Assembly (NCBI GenBank): GCA_030762895.1
Contig: CM061067.1
Coordinates: 169,630,518-169,694,517 of the forward strand
Length of the DNA: 64,000 nucleotides
DNA from: Sophora flavescens
Lineage: Eukaryota > Streptophyta > Magnoliopsida > Fabales > Fabaceae
Direction of reading: 5' to 3'
A program made the position numbers and the translations under genes. Of this stretch, positions 1 to 12,892 are shown one piece after another. Every line of letters starts with the position of its first letter. The first letter of the stretch is position 1. The notes under the pieces are model-generated. The model made no database searches, was not told the DNA's origin, and worked only from the letters and a program-made list of their open reading frames with translations.

Positions 1-1625
1 ATGATGTGGTCTTTTGGAACTTGCATGGATATGTAGGAATTATGCTTTTGATGTTTTTAGTTAAATATTAGATTTTCAGAAAGTTAACTGCTAGCTTGCT
101 AATCACTATTTTTGATGTGCTGTAGTAATGACTGGCTATTGGCTATGGTCATCCAGTTGCGTTTGCAGTATGTGCAGCTTCCACAGGCTCAATCATGCAA
201 GGAAAAGGGGGGAAGTGATCTTAAACTCTTTCTCTCTATCCTTTCCTTCATTTGTGTTACAGCCTGTGGAGTGTGTGAGTAAAAATGTGGATTTGGAAGA
301 ACATAGCATAGCTGAAAATTGAGTGGAGTTTGGTGTAAATTTTCTTGTGAGCATATTGCTATTGCTCAACTGAAAATTCTTAGCATCATGCATTTTGTAC
401 CAGCTGAACATATGATTGCATTAAGACCGTTGATCCTTGTGACTTGTTTAGGGACAATCTCTCATACTATGATTAATGCAATACTGGGTGTGCTGATTTC
501 CCTTGCACATGGCCGAAACTGTGAGCTTTTGAGCCCAAATTGGTCACATATCATTTCTTTCTTTCATGTGTGTTATCCATCACTTGCATATTCTCACTTT
601 TTCTTGCCTAGATGCTTGTCACTGTTACATTGTCTGTGCATATGCATAAATGATTGAGGCATCATTTAATTGCTTAAGCTCAGGGCCAAACTAGCCATCC
701 TAACATTTTCCATTGTGAGCCCCTTAGAGCCTTAGCCTATTTTTCTTATGAAAATAGCTCATTACAAGCCGAAAAGTCGAAAAAACAATTTTGTCCCTCT
801 ATTTTTGGCTTGGAGGAATGTTAGGACTAAGTTTGGGGTTATTCTCTTGCTTGAGAACAAACAAGAAAATAAAGTTTGGGGTGGTAAGTAGGCCACTAAA
901 GATGTCTACAAGAAGAAAAATAATAATAATAATAGAAAAAGCCAAAGAGAAAAAGAAACAAAGAAAGTATACAAAAATGAGAAAAAGGCAAAATAGAAAG
1001 AAAAGAAAATGAAACAAGAAGCAACAAAAGAAAAAAAGAAAAAAAAAGAGTTGGAAATGAATAAAAAGGGAAATAGCACAAATCGTGTGCTTATGTGCTT
1101 GTAGCTAGACTAGGCAAGTAAAAATTCCAAAAGAGTCCAAATATTCCTTGAAGTCAAAGTAATTTAGCCTATATCCTTGATTATATCCTCCCCTGCCTTA
1201 GCCCCGTTACATCCAAATAAAAGACCTCATGATATGTGTTGCATTGGCATTTGTGATGTGTGTGCTTAGCATCTTGTCAAGTTTAGGATTGAGGAATGCA
1301 GGTGGATTGGATTTGAGAGCAAATATGACCAAGTAAGGATGTGTGAAACATTTAAATAGAGAGGTTGCAAGGGAAAATTTTGTGCATTCAGTTGAGCCGA
1401 TTTGGTAGTATGGTTGATTGTCTTAAAATAAGAAAGCATGAGATCAATTGGAATTGATGTTTGATTATGTGAAGTTTGTACAATTTGCAAAAATGTTATG
1501 AGTTGAAGTCTTGCATGAAGTAAGGTGCTTCATAAGGGATTTGATCATAGAATTCCATCTCTTTTACCCTTTTTTATGACATTGAATAATTGCTTGAGGA
1601 CAAGCAAAATTTCTAAGTTTGGGGT
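1..1625 (+). mobile_element. Tat/Athila-like retrotransposon, 3' non-coding internal region
   Basis: No convincing gene is present. The stretch contains two copies of a motif I associate with the 3' end of Tat/Athila gypsy elements: a cttgaggacaagcaaa-type block followed by aagtttgggg. One copy is near 823-886 and the other at 1590-1625. The second lies directly before the start of an LTR, so its aagtttgggg acts as the polypurine tract. The purine-rich run at 900-1060 gives lysine-rich open frames that are compositional artefacts. The body of the element lies outside the window to the left. Assignment to the family rests on remembered motifs and on the LTR that follows. Confidence 0.6.
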
Positions 1626-2937
1626 TGTGATGAATGTGCAATTTATGTTAGTTTAGAAGTGTAATTAGGAAAGAATTCGTAAATAACCTTAGAAATCGTA
1701 GGAAAAGTGATAGGAAAATACATACTTTGATATGAATAAAGTTTGGATTAGAGTTTTGCCCCCTTTATATTAAAAATATACTCATGTATGTTGTAAGTAT
1801 GCAGGAATAGTAGTCCAGCGCTCAGCTCTGGAATTGGACGCTCAGCTCGGATAGAAGTGGAAGAAAACTGCAGGAGCAGGGCATATACCAGCGCTAGTAT
1901 GGGGCGCCCAACGCCCGCAAAGCAGAATAGCAGGGGGGCCCAACGCTGGATAATGGCGCTCAGCGTCAGCAGCAGACAGAGAGCAGCGTTTCTGTGTTGC
2001 CAGGGGCGCCCAGCGCTGGGGGACGAGCAGAGAACCTATAAATTCGTGTTTATGCTGTTGAAAAGGGACTTTTGGGCCATTTTTATCTGATTCTGAATCT
2101 GTGTTCTCTGAGAGAGTTCTGAAGTCTGGGTGTTCAAGAGCTTTTGGAAGAAAGAATTGAAGAATCCATGGCTTCTCTACCTCAATTCTCATCTATTTCT
2201 TCTAGATTTCAGCTTATAACTATGAGTTTCTAAATTTACTAGGTTAGGATAGGATGAATTCAATCAAATCTTGATGTAAGTTTGTTCTAACTCTGATTTC
2301 AATTCAAATTCGTTCAAATTGAGTAATCTTTTCAATGTTTAATGCTTTTCCTGAACTGGCCATTCATGAAATTGATGCATGAATGCATAATTGGAAAATG
2401 TGTGTTCATGATAGAACTAGAATAGATTACCACTGTGAGGTTGATTCTAGGAATAGAACTTCATTGCAATGCATTTCCTATAAGTCTTGTGCTTAAAGCT
2501 TGTGCTAATTTTGATTCATCTAAGGAATTAGGGTTCATAATTAGTAACAGAAGGATTATCACCTAAGGAATTAGGGATAAATCTAAATTAGTGACTTGAG
2601 TGTCAATTGAATGAATTGAATTGAATGTTAGGGTTCTATGAGCTACATTAAGTGAAGATTGGGTGATTCCGATTCCAAACCGTCTCAAATACTTGATTCT
2701 TCCTAATTGTTCATTTTTCCATTTCATTGATTGTTTGATAAAAGAAAATCTCATTCAATTACCTTTGTGTCAACACTTAATTCAACATTTCAGTTACATG
2801 TTTGGGAATTTGAACTTTATTCGTTCAAATATCAATTGCTTAGTTGTCGTTGTTACTTGAATCTCAATCCTCGTGGGACGATACTCTACTCTCATTATTA
2901 TTACTTGATACGATTTGATACACTTGCCAATTTCACA
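1626..2937 (+). repeat. LTR of Tat/Athila-like element (3' LTR)
   Basis: The segment starts TGTGATGA immediately after the polypurine tract and ends near TTTCACA. Its last 80 bases (attacttgatacgatttg, then tacacttgcc) match the LTR end of Athila/Tat elements. A TATA-like box (tataaat) lies at 2037-2043, and a GC-rich block with repeated ggcgcccagcgc-type words lies just upstream at 1815-2025. The LTR ends inside minus-strand TNPA coding sequence, so the element inserted into CACTA-1. The exact last base is uncertain by a few positions because the other side of the insertion is not in the window. Confidence 0.6.
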
Positions 2938-3500
2938 ACAATGGGAATGTTATTAAAGTTTCTTGCAAGTTCACCCAAAAATCCTACCAATAAACCAGCT
3001 GACTATCCCACTGGTTGTGCATGTCGATTCCACCTAGTTATAACCCTTGTTGTACCACTTGATGCAAACACATCTGTCACCTTTAAACGTGTTTGCATCA
3101 CCTGACCGCTTGCATCTAACACATAAAGTTAACAAATTAAAACAATTCCTAACCCAACATATAATAAAATTAAAAAAAATTAAAGAGAAATATAAAATAG
3201 ATTAGACATACTTATAACATCTACTGTCCAATATGTTGGAGCTTTTTTTGGAACAGGCAAGGGACCTTCAACCACATCAGGTGCAGATTCAGAAGTTGGT
3301 GCAATGTGTACCTCATCATGAAATGATGATTCAACATTGGGTAAAGGATCACTTTGTTGTAGATGTCCATCTACATATCCTTCAGAAGATGCATTTGGTT
3401 GAATTGGTGTGGATTGACACCTCCGACGAACACTTCTTGGACCGACCATACCTGAGAAGTATAATGTATCAAACAGGTATATGACAAGAAAGAACACCAC
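2938..3500 (-). pseudogene. TNPA-type (plant transposase, En/Spm) N-terminal part of CACTA-1, interrupted
   Basis: This is the second gene of CACTA-1, downstream of TNP2. A first exon (about 3452 down to 3215) reads an N-terminal region beginning GPRSVRRR and ending near APTYWTVD, followed by a GT donor-like site. A second exon (3109 down to about 2940) reads through a segment containing RVITRWNRHAQPVG, a stop, then AGLLVGFLGELARNF. That block is typical of plant TNPA/Ptta transposases, the subterminal-repeat binding partner of TNP2. The frame is lost at the boundary with the Tat-like LTR, so the rest of the gene lies left of the window. There is one in-frame stop in the conserved block. Confidence 0.6.
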
Positions 3501-3725
3501 ACATTCACAAATTACCTAAGAATCAAGAATCAAACTGATATAATTAACCAACTAAAATGGAACATAACGAGACATTCAAATTGATATAATAACTATGAGC
3601 CATTTTTCAAAGAATAAACCTTAAAAAAATTACAAAATAAGTTCACTAAGCTAGAATCACCACAGGTTCCAAGTTCTACACAACATAACACAAAAAACTA
3701 ACATGTCTATAACATCACCAATGGA

Positions 3726-6700
3726 TCATAAAACCATATCTTGATTATCATCATTAAAATTATCATTAATGGTTGAACTTTCAGGATCATCATCTGCAGC
3801 CATTCTTGCCAATTGTATGTGTGGGGTATCATCAGAGAAAATTTGTTCCAAGTTTTGTGATGGGTATGCATCAATGGATGTCATAATTTCATCATCTTCA
3901 CCCATGTCGTACAAGTCTCTTGGCTTCAAATGAACTGGTATGCTCCAACCTTTTTCCTTCTCATCCTCCACATAATAAACCATTTGAGCTTCTGAAGCTT
4001 TAATGTATGGTTCATCATCTTCATGTTCTCCAGTATGTATTAGTCTTGCAAAGTTAATAGAGATAAAACCCAACTTATCTGTCTTCATACCTCTTGGGTT
4101 AGTGGTATTAGCCCATTCACATTTAAACATGGGTACTGTGACGCCATTATAGAAAACCTCAATAATGTCTATCAATCTTCCATAGTAAGGTACCCCTCCA
4201 AACCTCATTTGGGCATCACTATTGCTTGAGTAACTCCTGGTTCCAAACATTCCAAAAACCCCACTGTTTTGAGTTTTTAATAACATATCTCGTGCCAAGG
4301 TTCGAAATTTGTATCCATTGACATTATATGCAGTGAACCTTCTAGCTTTGTCATGAGGACCTTGTGCAAGACTAACGAGAACATCTTTATCTGGTCCACT
4401 AAGACTGTCGAGATTGTTACAAATCTAGATGCCATAATAATATATATTGTTAGTCACATTCTTGTTCAAAAAATACATAAATGACACTAACACACTAATA
4501 ATCGTTGTTATGAACACTAACACGATTGATGAACCAACGAACAAACTCTCTATGAACCTTCTTGTCTACCTCAGAAGCACTCCTTGCACCACCCCTTAGT
4601 TGCCTTCGCACTCTAGTTCTATACTGCCTATTTAGTTGAATCATATTAGATGTATGAAAAAAAACTTAAGAATAATTAAACCCAGTAGAATAATTACTTA
4701 CTGAAGATAGTAATCAATTATAGAGCAATTCGTTAACACGTGTCTATGAGCCTGAAACTTTTCCATGGGTGTCAAGGTGACATATGAAGAGCCACCAACC
4801 GATTTTCCAACTTTGGGAAATAATTCAGCTACTCGTGAGCCATATTACATATCAGTAATAGGCTCATCGTCTACACGACTAGGTCGGTTCCATCTAGTCT
4901 CAATGCTATCTAGATACCTTGAACAAAACGTAAGAATCTCTTGCACAAGGTAGCCTTCCGCAATAGATCCTTCAGGTCGTGCTTTATTACGTACATAGGA
5001 TTTTAGCTGTCCCAAGTACCTATTGTTAAACCACAACAAGTATTATTTAGAACAACCTGTACATTACCAAATTAGAAAAAATAAAATGACTTATATCGCA
5101 CATCTTTTACCTTTCTATAGGATACATCCATCGATAATGAACGGGACCTCCGAGTTTAGCTTCTTCAACAAGATGAACAACCAAGTGAACCATAACAGTA
5201 AAGAATGAAGGAGGAAATAACATTTCCATGTGACATAAAGTGAGGATGATTTGATTTTGCAATCTGTCTAGATCTTCAACTTTCAATACTTTGCCACATA
5301 GTTGTCTAAAGAATGAGCACAACTCAATTAATATTGCCAAAACCTCATCAGGCAATGTTGCCCGCATGGCTAATGGTAGCAATTGCTCTATCAATATATG
5401 ACAATCATGACTCTTCAACATTCTATTCAACTTAAGATTGTCCAAATCAATGCACCTAAAAATGTTGCTTGAATAACCATCCGGCACAGTGATATTCTTT
5501 AAAGTAGTTAAAAATGCCTTCCTACCTTTATTAGTCAATGTAAAGACAGTTGGAGAATATTTTCCATTTTCATTGGGCCAAAGGTCAGGCCTTAAGCCCA
5601 TAGCTTGAAGATCTCTTCGAGAGTTAACATGATCTTTGCTCTTTGCGCTGTCATTTAGCAAAGTAAATATGACATTATGGCACACGTTCTTCTCAATATG
5701 CATCATGTCAAGACTGTGACGGAAACAATTATCCTTCCAATACGGAAGTTCAAAGAATTTGCTTTTCTTTTTCCATTATTGAGTGGTACCCTGTGTAAGT
5801 TGATTGCCACATGTTCTTTTTCCCGAAACTTCTTTCTCTAATTTTCTACCAAATATGACATTGATGTTTTGAACCTGTTCAAGAATTTCAGAACCAGATA
5901 ATGTTTTTGGTGGACTACGCATTTCTTGTTCACCATTAAAGCGGACCCTATTCAGTCTAAATCTGTGTCTCTAGTCAAGAAAACGACGATGACCCATAAA
6001 ACACCATTTTTTGCTATGAGGAAGACGACATGGAATGGAGTCGAAGTTACAAGATGGGAAAGCAAGTCCGGTGTACGTGTTCCACCCAGAAAGTGTTCCT
6101 AGCCCAGGAAAATCACTAATTGTCCACATTAAAGCTGCATGTAATTTGAACATCTCTCGCTTGAAAGAATCATAGGCATCCACACCCGTTGTCCATAACT
6201 CTTTCAACTCTTTGATCAAAGGTTGCAAGTAGACATCTATATCATTCCCTGGCATTTTTTTACCAGGAATTATCATTGAAATTATAAAAGATGTCGACTT
6301 CATGCACACCCATGGAGGGGCATTGTATGGAATGAGAATAACTGGCCAAATACTATAGCTTGAACTCATGACACCAAAAGGATTAAAACCATCAGTGGCT
6401 AACGCGAGGCGCACATTTCGCGAATCTGATGCAAACCAAGCATGCAACGAGTCAAACTGCTTCCAAGCTTCATAATCTCTAGGATGACTCAACATTCCAT
6501 CATTGTTATTATCGTCAGCATGCCATCTCATATCCTCAGCTGTCTTTGATGGAAAAAAAAATCTCTGTACTCGAGGCTTCACTGGAAAATAACGAAGAAC
6601 TTTTGCAGCCACTTTCTTCATACCAGTGCCATCACAGGACACCCTATTCTTACTAGCTTTTGCCCTTGATTTCCATTTGGAAGTGTTTGTTACAAATTTT

Positions 6701-7446
6701 ACATGTCTCCCTCTCTTCATCTTTCGGATTACCCCAATAGAGCATACAATTATTCGGACATACAGGTATCTTTTCATAGTTCAAACCAAGCTTGATGATC
6801 GTTTTCTTGGCCTCGTAGAATGAACTTGGAATATTTGCATGTTCAAATGCATCTTTCAATAGTTCTAAAATCATTGTCATGGCCTTGTTGCTCATTCCAC
6901 ACAGGCATTTGATATGATACAACTTTACCAAAAAAGACAATCTTGAATACTTCGTACACCCTTCGTACAGGGGTTGTTCTACATCTCTAGCTAATTCATA
7001 GAATTCTTCATCTTCATGTTGTTCTTGAGCTGTATTTGGCATCACATCTGCATCCCGGTCAATCTCCGCATTTGATGCAACGGGTACTTCATTTGCAAGG
7101 TGCCTATCAACTCCAAATGCATCATCGATCATGTTCCGAATAGGATCCTCAACCATAGTGGGGTCTTGAACTACATTTGGAATATTACTAGGTGAGATAT
7201 TACTAGTTTCTATTGTTCTGGACTCCCCGTGATAGGACCAAAAAGTGTATCCTGTTGGAAATGGTGTCTGATTAAGTGATCATACACCACATGCCTACTT
7301 TGCCATTTTTTGAAACCACATCGTTTACAAGGGCATATTGTTTTGCCATTTACTGATTGATGTACAAAGGCAAAATCAATAAATCCCTTAACCCCTTGCT
7401 CATATTCAACTGAGTTTCGTGGCTTCATTATCCATGACTTATCCAT
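3726..7446 (-). pseudogene. TNP2-type CACTA transposase (CACTA-1), degenerate
   Basis: The TNP2 protein cuts and moves CACTA elements in the nucleus. Reading leftward from 7446, the family's domains appear in order. First is the Transpos_assoc zinc-binding region (7446-7210, CPCKRCGFKKW). Next comes the TNP2 N-terminal region with CTKYSRLSFLVKLY and CPNNCMLYWG (7156-6653). It is followed by the Transposase_21 core with RLALATDGFNPFG and MLMWTISDF-like segments (6777-5971), then a DUF4218 part with LKSHDCHILIEQLLPLA and FPPSFFTVMVHL (5706-5107). Small exons lie at about 5038-4690 and 4640-4500. A DUF4216 C-terminal exon (about 4430-3726) contains YYGRLIDIIEV. Frameshifts are seen near 7255 and 6690, and in-frame stops near 5971, 5780 and 4847, so it is not functional. 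The DUF4216 exon is still open for more than 190 codons. Confidence 0.8.
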
Positions 7447-8235
7447 TGCTTCAAAATATTAAATCTGGATTTAAAAATAACACACCACTTCATAAATTGA
7501 AAAATATATACTATTTTAAAAATATATATAAACTACCATCTAATAGAAACATATCAAAACTAACATAGCTACACAACTAATTTAAAGTGCAAGTATACAA
7601 TTGCTTTCTACAAAACCACAACTGTCTATGAAAAAACCATGTAGATTTTTTTGATAGAAAAGGTATACTGAAAAAACCAAGAAGCAGTAAAATCCACAAC
7701 AACCCGGAACAATCAGAGAGGCAAGTATGTCTTATATTCTTGACCAACAATTAACATGAATGAATAACAATAGTAACCTTCCCAACTGAACTTCATAGGA
7801 AATTTATCCTATTTCAGTATATTACTTAAACATGAATTTGAACTCTACTACAAAACAAAATCAATTTAACTCTAAAATTGCACTCTAAAATTGTCATAGT
7901 TGACAATCAAACCAACACTGCTGTAAGTTTCAACATTCTAGAGCTGCTGTTTCTTTAACTCAACACAATAAGAACAAATAATCTCTCACAATTCCGACTT
8001 TTTCCTTATCTTCCATGTTTAACCATAATCAAATAATCAAAGACTGTTTTTGCTTCACAAAGAGAAATTTTTCTGTACTTCATTACCTCTGTGAAGAAAT
8101 GCAGCAAATGCTAACTACTATACATGCATATTTAACCCCCACAAAGAGGAGTGTTGAAAGACAAGGCCTAGATAAAGATCATGTTCAAGATTTTCATACT
8201 TTTTAATTAGTTATATTGTAACTTGTCAGCAACAA
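7447..8235. other. Non-coding spacer inside CACTA-1
   Basis: AT-rich sequence between the transposase start (minus strand) and the captured xylanase (plus strand). No coding region, RNA gene or repeat was recognised. Short open frames here have no recognisable motifs. Confidence 0.5.
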
Positions 8236-9501
8236 ATGCAAATAGTTAGAACATGTGGAATGAACTACCATATTCTCACAAGCAAAGATTACCAGAATTG
8301 GTTTGTGTCAAGATTCAAATACACAAATTTTACCAATGAGATGAAGTGGCATAGTACAGAGAAAAAGCCAGGCAAGGAAAACTACACTATCTCAGATGCC
8401 ATGCTTAAATTCTCCAAAGACAATGGCATTTGTGTTAGAGGTCATAAATTTTCTGGGACAATAAAAAATACCAGCCTGAATGGGTCAAGTCCCTATCTCC
8501 TGAGGAATTAAAAGCAGCAGCAGCAAGAAGAATGCAATCTGTGGTTTCGAGATATAAAGGAGAACTGATTGCATGGGATGTGATGAATGAGAATCTGCAC
8601 TTCAGATTTTATGAGGATAAACAAGGTGAAAATGCTTCTGCAACATATTATGCTACAACATATAACCTTGATCCAAACACAACCATGTTCATGAATGAGT
8701 ATAACACCATGGAATATAGTAGGGATGAGGTTGCTAGCCCAATCAACTATCTCAAAAAATTTCAGGAGATTCTGACATTTCCAGGAACTGGTGGAATGTC
8801 AGCAGCAATAGGGTTGCAAGGCCATTTTGGTTCTGGCCAGCCAAATCTGATTTACATGGGAAGTGCTCTAGAAATTCTTAGTACTGCTGGCCTTCCAATA
8901 TGGCTCACAGAAGTGAGTGTAGGTCTAGACCCAAATAAGGTATTTCCTCAGCTTTCAGAAAGTATTCTCATACAAAATATTTACTTCTACACCTCCCTCT
9001 TATAACAAGACCTTCTGCTTATCACACAATAAGTCAAAATATAACACCCCATGATTTAATACAACAAGACTTATCTTACAAGAAAATACAGAAAATTAAA
9101 AGGATGTAGCTTACGAGGGAACATTGTTTTTCTAATTCTTGTTTGTTGGGCAGGCAGAGTACTTGGGAATGATTCTAAGAGAGGCTTACGCTCATCCTGC
9201 TGTTGAAGGGATTATAATGTTCTCGGGTCCAGCATTAGCTGGTTTCAATGAAATGACCCTAGCAGATGAAAATTTCAAGAATACTCCAGCTGGAGACGAC
9301 GTGGATGACCTGATTCAGGAATGGGGAAGTAGACCTCAGAGAGCCATAGCAGATACCACAGGATTTATAGATATTTCACTACATCATGGAGATTATGATG
9401 TAACTGTCACACATCCTCTAACCAACTTCTCCAAAACACTGAATCTAAGTGTAGGGAAAGATTTTCCACAAGAAACCATCCATGTGAAATTGCACACCTA
9501 A
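8236..9501 (+). pseudogene. GH10 endo-1,4-beta-xylanase fragment captured in CACTA-1
   Basis: Plant GH10 enzymes cut xylan in the cell wall. This copy lacks its signal peptide and the usual N-terminal carbohydrate-binding (CBM22) region, and begins within the catalytic domain near MNYHILTSKDYQNWF. The acid/base glutamate is visible in WDVMNEN (codon 8589-8591) and the nucleophile glutamate in WLTEVSV (codon 8910-8912). A canonical intron (GT at 8940, AG ending 9153) separates the core from a last exon reading from AEYLGMILREAYAHP to a stop at 9501. A one-base frameshift near 8445-8452 breaks the GH..FWDN segment, so the copy is a pseudogene. The retained intron shows capture as DNA rather than from mRNA. 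It lies between the transposase gene and the transposon's right end, in opposite orientation to the transposase. Confidence 0.85.
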
Positions 9502-10884
9502 ACAGCTATTCAATAATTTCATACTTTTTAACTTCAGTTTTTGCCTTTGCTGTGGCGATTTACTGCATTTGGCTTCCAGTATGTATCTTGAGTCCTAACT
9601 TATCTTTTCATTAACCATGTATATCTCTAATATCTCCATGTTTTGTGATTTTGATTCCAACATTAATATGAGGACATAACAAAATGTAGAACCATTTTTG
9701 TGTGAAGTTTTCAATTTCACCACCTTTTTCCCTTGTTTTTTCCCCATCACTCGGGTCAGTAAAATTGTTTCAAAATAACAACTCCCAGCAATTGAAAACC
9801 CATTACCACACCCTAAAAGTCCATAAATCATAAATCACAAGTTCATAAATTGAAAAAAAATTCTTGTTCATAAATCATTCAAAATCCCAGCAATTGAAAA
9901 AACTTGTTCATAAATCATACCAACTCAATAAACACACAATTTCACAAGTCACAAACAATAGGCATAACAGCAAAAGTAAAAAAATACCAAAAAAATATGA
10001 ATGGGATGGTGAGAGCTTACCTCTCTGTATCTAAAGAGACAACTGCTCCTCGCTATTAGAGTAGGAGTTTCTGGGAAAAAACAATGAATAAAATCAGAAT
10101 AAATAAAAAAGAGAATTAACTGATTATATACTTCTGGATGGAATGAACCAAGGGCCACAAATTCATTCTTTATCTAGTAAGCAATCATGTATAAGTGCAG
10201 AATCCACATAAGTCTTTCTACTTGCACTTCCACGTATAAGTCTCAGATTAACTCTATAAAGATCTGGAACAACATGCATAGAAACATTGGAAAAAATGGC
10301 AGCAAAATAACCATTGTAGCAGCATGTAACATACCGAGTCAAGCCATACCAATCTTCAATCCCTAACAGAGAAACAAATAGTAATCCCTTTTATGACTTT
10401 GATGTGAAGCCAGGGATGGGTCGCATGCAAGGGTACCAAATTATCATAAATAACAAAACAAAAATCCTCAATTGCTATTATTTCAAAATTGTCAAAGAAT
10501 CATATTTGTTATGATAGAGAAGAGAATCTAGGGTTTTCAAATTGGGCAGCAATCAAGAGTGAATGAAATTTGGAAGAAATCAAGATTCAAGAGTAAATAG
10601 AAAGACAAAAAAAAAGGCGAAAAGAGAGAGAAGAAGAATGGAAGCTTACAACAATAAGATTTCTCTGTACCTTCATTGGCTTAAAGAATCGTCCCCTTTT
10701 TCAGTGACGAGATGCAGCGACTGTGAGCGGCTATGGGGCGGAGGACGACTGTAGAGTGATGAGGAATCGTTGGGTGAGGGAAAGTGAATGGTTTGGGGAA
10801 CGACGGTAGAGTGAGAGCAAAGTCAGAGAGGGAGGTTGAAAAAAAAAGGCAAAGTGAGGACGAAGCACGCGGTACCCTATTTGT
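9502..10884. other. CACTA-1 non-coding region with leader-like GC-rich segment
   Basis: No gene was recognised. About 9502-10600 is AT-rich. From about 10690 to 10860 the sequence becomes richer in G and, read on the minus strand, resembles a pyrimidine-rich 5' leader (runs of CTC and CCTC). That would suit the untranslated first exon of the minus-strand transposase. This is inference from composition and position only. Confidence 0.35.
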
Positions 10885-11048
10885 TTTTCTAAAACCGCCG
10901 TTAAAAAAATAAAGAACCGCCGCACTGTTTTATTATTTGGGGCGGTTAGCATAAACCGCCGCTCTAACTGCAGCAGATTATTAATGACGGAGGTTGGACT
11001 AAAACCGCTGCAAAGTGTCTGTCGCAAATTCTCAATTTTCATGTAGTG
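10885..11048 (-). repeat. CACTA-1 right terminus and subterminal repeats
   Basis: The last bases read TTCATGTAGTG on the plus strand, which is the CACTA signature on the reverse strand. Inward are inverted and direct copies of a ccgcc / ggcgg word (for example at 10896-10902, 10917-10922, 10941-10946 and 10955-10963). These are the expected binding sites for a TNPA-type protein. Confidence 0.7.
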
Positions 11049-11152
11049 ACACCGATATAAATACATATGATGCCGACCATTTTGAAGAGATGGTAAACAC
11101 GGTTGCAAAAGATCTTCGTGATTGTCCTCGAATGTTTGAAAAGTTGGTAAGT
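11049..11152 (+). pseudogene. TNP2 transposase of CACTA-2, 5' fragment
   Basis: An open frame reads through DADHFEEMVNTVAKDL and RMFEKL up to the Tekay-A insertion. It corresponds to the region just before the LYxGCTKFTRLS block of TNP2 proteins, and that block is found immediately after the insertion at 19543. The upstream part was displaced by CACTA-1, whose end abuts at 11048. Confidence 0.65.
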
Positions 11153-12672
11153 TGTAACGTCCTTTGTTACATTAGTAATCCCAAGATAAAATCAATAAAA
11201 ATCCTTTAAAACATTTAATTAACACATATATCTCATAAACAAAAATTAAAAAAATATTTAAAGTCTGAAAATACCTCATATTAAATAATATAGTAATAAA
11301 ATATCCATGTAATGAATATAAATATAAATGAAAACCAAAAGCCTCAAAACCGGGTGTCTAATTACAATCCGAGAAAAATAATACGTAAACCAAAAGAAAG
11401 AAAACGTCGTCAGCACCCTCAACCATACTACCTTACTAACCAACTAGGTGATAAAGAGATGACTCCTCAGATCTCTAGGTCCTCAACAGCGATGTCCTCG
11501 ATCTCTGAAAACAATACTTATAATGAGATATAAAATCTCAGTGATCAACAATACAGTTTTATAAAATATTTTCGAAAATAGTATTGTTCTCAGTCGGCGC
11601 GGTAACCGTAAAAACTGTCCACGGCACCTGCTAATTTTCCAAAATAATATATATAAAAGAAAATACTTTTGATATCAACAATAATCTCATCAACTTAATA
11701 GCATATAACGTAACAACAACTTATCTCAATACATCACATTCCATATACCAAGTAAATTTTGTTTTAATCCAAATGCCCCGAAGACCTCCTAATTAAATTG
11801 GTCTCTTGCCGGCATGCCATAAATTCACACATCACATCACAATGGCGTCCCATTGCCCACCCCTACTCATGAGGAGTGTTTCGATGTCACCCTCCTCTCG
11901 AGGACATTTCTATTTCGATACCTCCCATGTGCACATGGCGGTATTTCTCCCTTTTCGACACCCCAACGCGTGGCGGTGTTACTTTCGATACCCCTTTTTA
12001 GGCGGTATTGCTCTTTTTCGACATTCCAATTATATGGGGATGTTACTTTCGATACCCCATTACGGTGGTATTACTTTTCAATACCCCTATCATAGGTGGT
12101 ATTGCGGCAAACATCATACAACATATTATAACTCAAATATGTCATGTCTCATGCATGTAACAAACTATTTTCCATGAATTAAACAAATAAATTTCTCCCA
12201 ACAACAAGCAATCACGAATATCATAATGTATCATACATGGATAAGCATCTTACAACATCAATTAATCAACATATTCCCCTTTTAACAAAAACCCCCAATT
12301 TTAGAAATTAGGTTACTGACAATATGCATCAAATCAATTAAAAACTCCCAATTTCATATGGTAATTCATTGACAACACAAACAATCATATATACCACGAA
12401 AAGGGTTCGTAAAAAGTATTGTTACTCACCTCTTGAAGACCTCCAACATGTTCTAGAAATTACGTATGACAAAAGTTAGTGCTTCACTAAAATATTTTCT
12501 TCCCTTCACTGTTAAGGTTACACTACCAAAGAAAAGAAACGCGTCTCAGGAAACTCATTATGCGGCTCTTCCCAGTTATTTTACTGTGTGGCGCAGTGTC
12601 AAATAGCCCTTATGAAAACGTTGCCTTACGAAAACCCCTAGGTCCCTAACGCGTTCCCCTTTTTCTTTTCAT

Positions 12673-12747
<75 letters not shown>

Positions 12748-12834
12748 ATATATTTTAAAACCTACCTGAATTTGTTTTACAAGAGTAAATTGGCAAAATC
12801 CAAAAGCGAAAAAAAAGGCCCCTGCACGCCAGTT

Positions 12835-12892
<58 letters not shown>

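Larger units (their letters stand above)
2938..11048 (-). mobile_element. CACTA-1: En/Spm-like DNA transposon (left end outside window)
   Basis: This is a class II CACTA element read on the minus strand. Its right terminus is at 11048, where the reverse strand begins CACTACATGAAAATTGAG. Subterminal copies of aaccgccgc and its inverse lie at 10890-11010. Inside, in minus-strand order, are a GC-rich 5' leader-like zone (10600-10860), a captured xylanase piece in opposite orientation, the TNP2-type transposase gene and the start of TNPA. The left end is cut off by the Tat-like insertion ending near 2937. Immediately right of 11048 is in-frame TNP2 coding sequence of a different element, so CACTA-1 appears to have jumped into CACTA-2. 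Confidence 0.75.

Noticed and set aside
791..1081. Lysine-rich open frames and their Phe-rich complements
   Set aside because: They are low-complexity artefacts of a purine-rich tract in the retrotransposon 3' region.
1842..2192. GC-rich open frames on both strands
   Set aside because: They fall in the GC-rich promoter-side block of an LTR. Open frames on both strands reflect base composition.
11806..12177. 123-codon frame repeated at 18346-18717
   Set aside because: It is duplicated because both copies lie in the two LTRs of Tekay-A. It has no recognisable motif and carries unselected differences between copies.
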